Below are positions 1 through 5,593 of a DNA stretch of 7,227 nt, one piece after another. The translations under genes were made by a program, and so were the position numbers. Origin of the DNA: Bacillota bacterium (GTDB lineage: Bacteria; Bacillota; Sulfobacillia; RBS10-35; JAJYVN01). The DNA lies in the NCBI GenBank assembly GCA_021791995.1, contig JAJYVN010000148.1, forward strand, positions 1 to 7,227. Direction: 5' to 3'. Each line of letters starts with the position of its first letter. Within the stretch, counting starts at the first letter, position 1. The notes below the pieces were generated by a model that saw only the letters and a list, made by a program, of their open reading frames with translations, was not told where the DNA came from and ran no database searches.

Positions 1-180
1 GCGCGAGGCCATCTCTTCCAGCCGGTCGTTGGGGATCCCGAGCTCCGCGAGGCTTCCCGGAAGGCCGATGCTTTTCCAGAACGCTGCAAGGCGCGCGATC
101 CCCTCTTGGGCCGTGCGCTCCGGTTCTGTGAAATCCTCTTCCACACCCCAAACACGGACTGCGAACTGGACGAAGCGCGC
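1..180 (-). other. C-terminal segment of an iron-containing alcohol/butanol dehydrogenase (BdhA/YugJ-like), joined to jetC
   Basis: In the same frame as jetC, codons 342-401 read like the C-terminal helical domain of NAD(P)H-dependent iron-containing alcohol dehydrogenases. Visible hallmarks are ARFVQFAVRVWGV at the junction, EGIARL, then FWKSIGLP, LAELGI and LEEMA before the window edge. The spacing between these blocks is that of the family; about 25 more residues would normally follow beyond base 1. The iron-binding and nucleotide-binding parts of the enzyme, which lie N-terminal to this segment, are missing, so it cannot be an active enzyme. GC is about 65% here against about 75% in bases 181-420, consistent with a different origin. 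The boundary is placed at about 175-190 because SPAYQEAGQIDDL still looks like JetC and ARFVQF already looks like the dehydrogenase. Recognition is from remembered family sequences, not a search. Confidence 0.85.
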
Positions 181-1203
181 CAGGTCGTCGATCTGGCCAG
201 CCTCTTGGTAGGCTGGGCTGGCCATGAGGCCGGACCGCTCCCCCTCGAGGCGCTGCGTCTCAGCCTGCGCGGCGGCGGTCATCGCCTCGGTCGCGTCGAC
301 GGCCGCAACCGCCGCCATCGCCGCCTGCCGTGCCCGTGCGAGTTCCACCACAAGGTCCCTGCGCTCTCCCGCGCGCGACTCGACGGCGTCCGCCGCCGCC
401 CGCGCCCGGCTGCGCACGTAGGTGCCGTAGATCGCCAGGAACGACTGCATCGCCTGATCCGCCTGCCTGAGGCCATCCAGCACGCGCGCCACGGCCTCCA
501 GGTCGTCGAAGGAGCGTGCGGCCTCGGCCAGGAGGTCGTCGTCGAGCGGTCTGAGGCCCTGGGCCAGGACCCGCGACAGCTCGGCCGGGTCGAGATCCTT
601 GGCGAGTTGCGGCCTGCGCAGCGTCAGGAGGAGCGAGAGCATCTGCTCGTAGCGCTCCTCGCCCAACCGGAAGAGGCGCGCGTCCACGGCCCGGCGATGG
701 TCCGCCGAGCGCCGAAGAACGCGCTCCTCGCCCAGCTGTTCGGCGAGCTGACGGCGCCCGAGCGGTCGCTGGTCTTCGCCGATGAGAAGGACGTCGCGGC
801 CCACGCGGCCGTCCGCGACAAAGTACCAAGTTTCCACCTGGTCGCCGTGGTGGTGGGCGCGCAGGCCCACACCGACGGTCACCCACGCGTTCTCGCCGGT
901 CCTGTCGTCCGCACGCTCGAACTCCAGCCAGGCATAGCCCTGGCCGAGCTCCTGGCCACGGTAGAGGATGTTTTCCTTCATCGTCCGGTGCTGGGACTCG
1001 AAGGGGTTGAGGCGCCTGGGGTCCGTGCGCCCGTCCAGGACGAAGGGGTAGAGAAGCTCCATCGCCTTGGTCTTGCCCGAACCGTTCGGCCCGCGGAGAA
1101 CGAGCCAGCCGCCGGCGAACAGGAACTCCTCGTCGACGAAGTCCCAAAGGCCGATGATACCGGCGCGGGAGGGACGGAAGCGGCGCTCCCCCGTCTCGCT
1201 CAC
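1..1203 (-). CDS. jetC: JetC (TIGR02680-type SMC ATPase) N-terminal part, fused in frame to a dehydrogenase tail; runs off the left edge
   Basis: JetC is the MukB/SMC-like ATPase of Wadjet systems, which recognise and eliminate circular plasmid DNA. Starting at GTG 1203, the frame is open to base 1 (401 codons). Residues 13-60 give the head start: RAGIIGLWDF, then Walker A GPNGSGKT at 38-45. The family-typical stretch LNPFESQHRTMKENILYRG follows at about 64-82, and the conserved RRPQLAKDLDP segment lies at about 196-206. From about 215 the sequence becomes helical and charged, the beginning of the coiled coil, up to SPAY (328-331) and QIDDL (337-341). After residue 341 the sequence stops resembling JetC and matches an iron-containing alcohol dehydrogenase instead. 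Family members are usually around 1,300 residues, so most of the coiled coil and the C-terminal half-head (signature motif, Walker B) are absent. The start overlaps the jetB stop (GTGA, 1200-1203), with a GGGGAG ribosome-binding site about 6 bases upstream. Identity of the first 341 residues is confident; the chimera is very unlikely to be an active ATPase. Confidence 0.9.
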   Translation of the reverse strand, partial: MSETGERRFRPSRAGIIGLWDFVDEEFLFAGGWLVLRGPNGSGKTKAMELLYPFVLDGRTDPRRLNPFESQHRTMKENILYRGQELGQGYAWLEFERADDRTGENAWVTVGVGLRAHHHGDQVETWYFVADGRVGRDVLLIGEDQRPLGRRQLAEQLGEERVLRRSADHRRAVDARLFRLGEERYEQMLSLLLTLRRPQLAKDLDPAELSRVLAQGLRPLDDDLLAEAARSFDDLEAVARVLDGLRQADQAMQSFLAIYGTYVRSRARAAADAVESRAGERRDLVVELARARQAAMAAVAAVDATEAMTAAAQAETQRLEGERSGLMASPAYQEAGQIDDLARFVQFAVRVWGVEEDFTEPERTAQEGIARLAAFWKSIGLPGSLAELGIPNDRLEEMASR

Positions 1204-2639
1204 ACCCGCTCCCCCCCGCGCGGGTCGGGCGACAGGAGAAGTCTCGCCTGCGTCGGCTGAATGTCGAGGGCGCTATCGCGGTAGCGACCGGCAAGGGGAA
1301 GGACGAGAACCCCGCCCTCGACCTTGAGGACCAGGCCCATCCGCTCCATGGCCCCGATCGCCGTCTCGAGCAGGCCCTCCGGGTCCGCCCTCAGGATCGC
1401 GTTCCAGGTCCGCCCGTACTCGCGCCGCAGACGTTCCATCTCCTGGCGCAGCCAGCCATCGTCGAGGAGCGGCCAGCGCGGACGCTCGCCCTCCGCCTCG
1501 CCCGCTCCCTCCGCCTCCTCGTCCGGGGCGGCGGCTGCATCTGCCCGGTCGCCCTCCCACGCCGATGCCGCCAATCCCTCCTCGGCGGCCGGGTCGAGGG
1601 CGAGCTCGGCGAGAAGGCCCGCGCGCGGCAGGGCCCGGTCGATGCGCCGCTCGAGCGCCGCCTCCGCCTCGGCCGGTGACGGCGCCGCGAGACGTGCGAC
1701 TTCCCCCTCGTCCAGGCGGGTGCCGATCGCCCCAATCAGGAGAAGGCAGACCTGGGCGATCGTGCCCTGGCCGGGGAAGCGCTCGTCCGAAAAGCGACCG
1801 GAGGTGTCGATCAGAGCCGACCCCTCGCGTCGCCGTTCGAGCTCGAGACCGGTGAGGCGTTCGAGATCCTCGCGCAGCTGGGGCGTCCGCAGGGCATGGC
1901 GGACGTCCAAAGGCATGAGCGCGTCGTACACCACCGGTCGTTCGACGAGGGCGCGGCGGGCGCGAAGGGCCGCGCGTCGACGCCTCGTGCCGCGCCCAAG
2001 GGCCCCTTCCTCCGCACTGGCGAGCAGACTTCCGACCCCCACCACGTGTTGAAGCACGCGGGCCGGCCGGAAGAGCGCCGCGCACACCCCGAGGTCCACG
2101 TCGTACAGAAGGTCCGCCGCGTCGGGATTGGCGGTCCAGGCGCTGAGCGAGCCATCGGCCTCGCGCAGGGCGCCGTGCTGGGCGAGCCAGAGCAGGGCAT
2201 CCACCAGGGCCCGGCGGTGGCCGAGAAGGGTCGGTTGGAACGAGAGGTCGGGGATCGCGCTCGCCTCGGCCGCGAGGGCGTCGGCGAGGTCGCTGACCGC
2301 GATCTGGGACTCCCAGCGGCCGAGAACCGCAAGCGCCAGGCAAAGATAGGCATAGCGCTGGCGGTCAAACGGCCGGCCCGTCACCGTCCGCGGCGCCTGC
2401 TCGGGGTCAAGCTGGTCCAGAACCCGCACCAGGCGCGCGCCCCCCTCGAACAGCTCGAGGCGGTAGCCCAGTTGCTCGTCGAGGTCGCGGGCCAGGGTCG
2501 GCGCCCAGCGTCGAACGAGGGCCAGGGCACCGACAAACGGATGGCGCTCGGTGACGAGCGGGTGGACGAGGATCAGGCGCACCACCGACTGGTAGGACGC
2601 AAGCTCGGCCGGCGGCACGTCGCGCGCAACCGCGCTCAC
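1200..2639 (-). CDS. jetB: JetB, Wadjet subunit (DUF2398 / TIGR02678 family)
   Basis: 479 residues. DUF2398 proteins are the second gene of the TIGR02677-TIGR02680 four-gene cassette, now recognised as a Wadjet variant; JetB is thought to be the small kite-like/MukE-like partner bridging JetA and the JetC ATPase. Family features visible: SYQSVVRLILVHPLVT near residue 15-30, LALVRRWAPTLARDL at about 39-53, and the typical RQRYAYLCLALAVLGRWE segment after a Pro-rich spacer. The C-terminal part (about 388-460), with WLRQEMERLRREYGRTWNAI and a following hydrophobic hairpin, looks like a winged helix. Residues about 361-386 are an Ala/Glu/Asp-rich linker that makes the protein somewhat longer than the roughly 400 usual for the family. 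The start is the GTG that overlaps the jetA stop as GTGA (2636-2639), with a G-rich ribosome-binding site 8 bases upstream; the frame is open further upstream to 2759, but that part lies inside jetA and lacks family similarity. No disruption is seen. Confidence 0.9.
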   Translation of the reverse strand: MSAVARDVPPAELASYQSVVRLILVHPLVTERHPFVGALALVRRWAPTLARDLDEQLGYRLELFEGGARLVRVLDQLDPEQAPRTVTGRPFDRQRYAYLCLALAVLGRWESQIAVSDLADALAAEASAIPDLSFQPTLLGHRRALVDALLWLAQHGALREADGSLSAWTANPDAADLLYDVDLGVCAALFRPARVLQHVVGVGSLLASAEEGALGRGTRRRRAALRARRALVERPVVYDALMPLDVRHALRTPQLREDLERLTGLELERRREGSALIDTSGRFSDERFPGQGTIAQVCLLLIGAIGTRLDEGEVARLAAPSPAEAEAALERRIDRALPRAGLLAELALDPAAEEGLAASAWEGDRADAAAAPDEEAEGAGEAEGERPRWPLLDDGWLRQEMERLRREYGRTWNAILRADPEGLLETAIGAMERMGLVLKVEGGVLVLPLAGRYRDSALDIQPTQARLLLSPDPRGGERV

Positions 2640-4204
2640 AAGCGGAGCCCCCCCGCCGCCCTGCGCTCGGGCACCGTCCAGCCCGGCGTCACCGCCCGGT
2701 GCACCTCCGGCCGCCAGCCCTCGAGGCTGAGAACGCCGCGCGCCGTGACGATGCTCCAAACGCCGCTGTGGGCGACGAGGATCAGCTCAAGGCCGTGGTC
2801 CCGGCCGACGCATCGCCCCGCCCCGGGCCGGCGTGCGGCCAGCGCCCGCCCGAGGAGATGGAGGAAGAGCGACGTCTCGGCCGCATCGAGCGTCCGCTCG
2901 TAGAGACCTCCGTCGAGAAGGCGCGTCGCGGCCAAGCGCCGCTCCTCGACCAGACGCGCCTGACGCTCGGCCAGAAGGCGCCGCGCGGCGTCCTGGCGGA
3001 CGATGGGCGCCACCCGACCGGCGCCGGCACGCACGCCGTGTTCCCTGAGGGTGCGCGCGATCTCCACCGGCAACGCCTCCCACCAGGAGAGGCTGGCCGG
3101 TTCGCGTTCGGGATCCGGGTGGGCGATGGCCACATGGCGGGCCGAACGCAGGCCGAAGGCAGCCCCGAATAGGGCGTGGGCCTCGTCGTCCGCCGGCAGG
3201 GCGGCGAACCACGCCGCCAGGTGACGAAGCTGCGATTCCCGCGTCACACCGCCCCGCCGGGCCTCGGTCACCTGGCGCAGGAGGGCGAGCATGTGGGCAA
3301 TGGCGTTGATGCCGGCATCCTGCAGGTGGTCGGCCCGGCTGCGGCCGCTCGCCGAGGGCGGCCGGAACCAGGCGACGAGACCCCGCCAGCGTTCGCGCCA
3401 GTCCTCGAGGCGCTCCCGCTCCGACAGAAGGGGGCGGGTGTCGGCGGCCGCCGCCCGGTGCACGAGTTCCTCCTCGCCGCTTCTCTCGACCGCGCCCACC
3501 GCGTTCGCCAAGAGGGGCGCATAGCGCGCCAGGTCCGCCTGGAAGTCGCCGATGTGCGCAAGCAGGGCGTCCTTGTAGCGCAGGAAGACCTCGGGCCGCG
3601 CATCGTGCGTGCCCATGAGGTCGCCGAGGGTGAGGTAAAAGCGCGCCGAGCGCTCGGCCAGGTCCTTGAGGGCGGTGTCGAGGCGTTCGAGCTTGCGCAC
3701 CACCTCGATCGCGTCGCCGACGCGGTTGGCCTCGGCCAGGGCGTCGAGGTCCGAGAGCAGATCCGAGAGCTGAAGGCGGCCGAGATCCGCCTCCTCGACG
3801 CGGCTTGTCAGCACACGCTCGACCGCCCCATAGGCGAGATAGCCCGCCTCCGTAAACTGGTAGATGGCGCGGCGCTGGCGGTACTCGCGGATCGTCGCCA
3901 CGCGGCTCGTGTCGTGGCTACGGCCGAGGACACCGTCCTCGGTCAGCTGGTCACACTTGGCGGTGATGTCGATGCCGTGCGGCACGTCCGGGATTTCCGC
4001 CCTGAGCTCGTCGAGGAGCGAACGCATCTCCTCCTCGGCCAGACGCACCTGGTAGCGACGCCGCCCGCGATCGACGGCCCGCAGGAGCCAGAGGTACTCG
4101 AGACGGTCCTCCCGCGCGGCAAACCGGAACAGGCGCAGGCGCGCCTCGACGCCAAAGGCATCGAGGCCGAAGGCAGTCGGTGCCTCCGGCTCTAGCTCCG
4201 CCAA
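2636..4204 (-). CDS. jetA: JetA, Wadjet subunit (DUF2397 / TIGR02677 family), probable TTG start
   Basis: 522 residues from the proposed start, close to the roughly 500 typical of DUF2397. JetA is the kleisin-like (MukF-like) subunit thought to bridge the heads of the JetC ATPase. The family similarity begins at LFRFAAREDRLEYLWLLRAV (residues 25-44). A winged-helix domain follows to about 130, including the wing-like stretch TSRVATIREYRQRRAIYQFT. The middle is a long charged helical region, rich in Leu/Arg/Glu and containing DLGRLQLSDLLSDLDAL, and a second helical/winged-helix part lies near the C-terminus. No in-frame ATG or GTG occurs between the family start and far upstream sequence; TTG at 4204-4202 lies 9 bases after GGGGG and about 35 bases after a predicted transcription start, so it is the best choice. 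The frame is open upstream to 4522, but those residues are compositionally odd and overlap a plus-strand pseudogene. First gene of the operon; no internal lesion. Confidence 0.88.
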   Translation of the reverse strand: MAELEPEAPTAFGLDAFGVEARLRLFRFAAREDRLEYLWLLRAVDRGRRRYQVRLAEEEMRSLLDELRAEIPDVPHGIDITAKCDQLTEDGVLGRSHDTSRVATIREYRQRRAIYQFTEAGYLAYGAVERVLTSRVEEADLGRLQLSDLLSDLDALAEANRVGDAIEVVRKLERLDTALKDLAERSARFYLTLGDLMGTHDARPEVFLRYKDALLAHIGDFQADLARYAPLLANAVGAVERSGEEELVHRAAAADTRPLLSERERLEDWRERWRGLVAWFRPPSASGRSRADHLQDAGINAIAHMLALLRQVTEARRGGVTRESQLRHLAAWFAALPADDEAHALFGAAFGLRSARHVAIAHPDPEREPASLSWWEALPVEIARTLREHGVRAGAGRVAPIVRQDAARRLLAERQARLVEERRLAATRLLDGGLYERTLDAAETSLFLHLLGRALAARRPGAGRCVGRDHGLELILVAHSGVWSIVTARGVLSLEGWRPEVHRAVTPGWTVPERRAAGGLRL

Positions 4205-4245
4205 AAAAGACGACCCCCACGTCCGCCGCGCACACGCATGCCTTG

Positions 4246-4275
4246 AGTGTACGCGCGCCCCGCGTCCTCGGCCAA
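4246..4275 (-). promoter_or_regulatory. Sigma70-like promoter for the jetABC operon
   Basis: Reading the minus strand, TTGGCC (4275-4270) and TACACT (4251-4246) are separated by 18 bases; each matches four of six consensus positions. Transcription would start near 4239, leaving a leader of about 35 bases before the TTG start of jetA. It is the best-placed candidate in the 169 bases before jetA, but in such GC-rich DNA a chance match is possible. Confidence 0.45.
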
Positions 4276-4373
4276 GCCTCTGCAGGACTAACCCAAAATC
4301 CTTGGCGGTGGCGGCGCGGTAGGGTGGCGAGTGGGCGCTGACGTTGGCGCGACGTGTATGATAGGTCCGATCT

Positions 4374-4994
4374 ATGAGCACGGTCAAAGATAAGGCGCAG
4401 ACCGCATCACAAGTTCGTGGCGCGTACGAGATGGTCCGCCCGCTCGACCTTCGTCGCGTCGACGATGCCGCCAGCGCTGGGATGAGCAACTGGCGGAGCA
4501 CCCCTACCTGGGCCGGTCCCACTTAGTCGGCGTGAATCTGCGCCACGTCGACACCTTTGGTGGCCAGCCCGTTGCCCTGGTCGGGTTCACGGGAGCCGCT
4601 CGGAAGGTCACCCTTACCGACAAGTTCATCGGCTGGAGATCCACGAGCAGCCGTGCGACCGCCTCAGCCACGTCGCCAGCAACGCCCGCCTTGTCATCCT
4701 GCCGCATGTGAGGGTCCGCTACCTATCCTGGTCCGCGCTCGCCTTGGCCGCGCGCCGGCTGGCCGCCGACTGGCAAGGCCGCTACGGCTACCGCCCCATG
4801 CTCCTCGAAACCTTCGTCGGCAAGGAGCGCTTCAAGGCACCGGCTACCGTGCCGCCAATTGGATCCCGATCAGCGAGCCCAAGGGACGCGCGAAGATGAA
4901 CGTCCATAGAACCGCGCACTTGGCCATTCAGGCCGTCTACCTCATACCCACTCGCTATACCCACTCGCTTCCGACTACCCTGCCGTGCTTGTGA
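4374..4994 (+). pseudogene. Frameshifted DUF4338 (DruA-like, transposon-associated) pseudogene
   Basis: Read across three frames, the plus strand reconstructs a DUF4338 protein. From ATG 4374 one frame gives VRPLDLRRVD. From about 4472 a second frame gives QRWDEQLAEHPYLGRSHLVG, then VALVGFTGAARKVTLTDKFIGW. From about 4637 a third frame gives SNARLVILPHVRV, LAADWQGRYGYRPMLLETFV and KERF. From about 4834 the first frame resumes with GTGYRAANWIPI and KGRAKM and ends at TGA 4992-4994. These blocks follow the family order: HYLG, R.D.FIGW, N.RFLILPWV, DW..+YG..PvLlETFVd, GT.YRAANW. At least three frameshifts, plus a 13-bp tandem duplication near the end, make it a dead gene. DUF4338 occurs in DruA of Druantia defence systems, but more often as stand-alone, multicopy, mobile-element-associated genes; with no druB-E here, the latter is more likely. 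It diverges from jetA. Confidence 0.8.
4944..4969. repeat. 13-bp perfect tandem duplication
   Basis: ATACCCACTCGCT occurs twice head to tail (4944-4956 and 4957-4969) inside the 3' end of the DUF4338 pseudogene. A 13-base insertion changes the frame, so it is a plausible replication-slippage lesion contributing to the altered C-terminus. Confidence 0.9.
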
Positions 4995-4995
4995 C

Positions 4996-5164
4996 CGATC
5001 AGGCTATTTGAGACGCCGTCGCTCGCAATTCATGAGACTGAGCATGCACCTGCCGTCGAAGGTGGCCGACGGCGTCAGCCCGGCTTTGCAGCGGGGCTAG
5101 CCTGGTTGGTGGACCACAGTTCCGGTCCCCGCAGCCGTCCGCCCGGTCTCAAATAACCTGATCG
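4996..5164. mobile_element. MITE-like 169-bp element with 18-19 bp terminal inverted repeats
   Basis: GATCAGGCTATTTGAGAC (4997-5014) is matched in inverted orientation by GTCTCAAATAACCTGATC (5146-5163), 17 of 18 positions, and the flanking pair 4996/5164 also matches. The interior has no ORF but is rich in secondary structure: GCCGTCG/CGACGGC (5052-5058 and 5067-5073, loop 8), an imperfect AGCCC/GGGCT stem just after it, and GGACC/GGTCC (5111-5115 and 5124-5128). Size, ends and lack of coding capacity fit a miniature inverted-repeat element or an internally deleted insertion sequence. I see no clear target-site duplication. It begins two bases after the DUF4338 stop codon, so one end could also be an end of the element that carried that gene. 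Confidence 0.6.
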
Positions 5165-5176
5165 ATACCCCGGTCT

Positions 5177-5188
5177 GTCTCAGATAGC
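5177..5188 (+). repeat. Degenerate third copy of the inverted-repeat core
   Basis: GTCTCAGATAGC (5177-5188) matches the right repeat core GTCTCAAATAAC (5146-5157) at 10 of 12 positions in the same orientation, and the reverse complement of the left repeat core at 11 of 12. The 8-mer CCCGGTCT is also repeated before each (5142-5149 and 5169-5176). This suggests nested or successive insertions of related elements. Confidence 0.5.
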
Positions 5189-5440
5189 GCTGTCGGCTAC
5201 ACGTGCTCACGGGGCCCAGCCCGTCCTAACGCCATCCGCCCGTCCCTGAAGTTGCCGCATACGCCCTACCACCAACCATGGACTTCTTGCCGGTCAAGCA
5301 ATGCTCGCACCGGCGACGCCTGTGCGCACGGACAGAGAACGCAAGGTACAGGTTGATCATCTGAGCACGCGGACCGGATCAGCGCCGGCATCTCCGGTGC
5401 GCCTCCCGACATCACCCTGCGCAGGGAGGCGACCCGAACG
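5189..5440. other. Gene-free strip with no recognisable product
   Basis: I translated this stretch on the minus strand and scanned the plus strand without finding a family signature, a tRNA or a convincing start with ribosome-binding site. The only structure is a palindrome CCCTGCGCAGGG (5415-5426) nested inside the inverted pair GCCTCCC/GGGAGGC (5401-5407 and 5424-5430). The strip probably holds eroded mobile-element DNA, but this is inference from its position between repeats and a pseudogene. Confidence 0.4.
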
Positions 5441-5476
5441 GGTAAAGAATCGCCGACCCGCTTGAGGGCCGGCGAT
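5441..5476 (-). terminator. Putative intrinsic terminator downstream of the membrane-protein gene
   Basis: On the minus strand ATCGCCGGCCC (5476-5466) pairs with GGGTCGGCGAT (5459-5449) across a 6-base loop, an 11-bp stem with a single G:U pair. It is followed by TCTTTACC, a short and imperfect T-run. On the plus strand the G:U pair becomes an A:C mismatch, which favours function on the minus strand. It lies about 117 bases after the stop codon of the 5594-7024 gene. Confidence 0.5.
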
Positions 5477-5593
5477 CGGAAATCTGAGTCTACCCAATAC
5501 CACGCGCATGCGAGCTATGTACGCGCGATCACCTATCAGCCACTGTCAACGCCCGACTCGGCCTCGCATCCGAAGGCCAGACCCATCGAGAAC

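Noticed and set aside
106..1260. Long plus-strand open frame antisense to jetC
   Set aside because: It mirrors the GC-rich jetC codons, has no family signature, and the minus frame carries Walker A and JetC similarity.
260..1294. Minus-strand open frame overlapping jetC in another frame
   Set aside because: Arg/Gly/Pro-rich without domain features; the +1 frame holds the real JetC.
1896..2903. Plus-strand open frame antisense to jetB/jetA
   Set aside because: Spans the junction of two real minus-strand genes and reads as low-complexity Arg/Ala/Glu sequence typical of antisense frames in GC-rich DNA.
3176..4195. Plus-strand open frame antisense to jetA
   Set aside because: Fully inside jetA, no recognisable domain; a shadow frame.
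4205..4522. N-terminal extension of jetA to 4522
   Set aside because: Would cross the predicted promoter and the DUF4338 pseudogene, and the added residues do not resemble DUF2397 proteins.
4374..4994. Druantia defence system
   Set aside because: Only a broken DUF4338 gene is present; no helicase (DruE) or other Druantia genes are in the window.
4990..5593. CRISPR array or tRNA in the repeat-containing strip
   Set aside because: Repeats are inverted and irregularly spaced, without regular spacers, and no cloverleaf or T-loop signature was seen.
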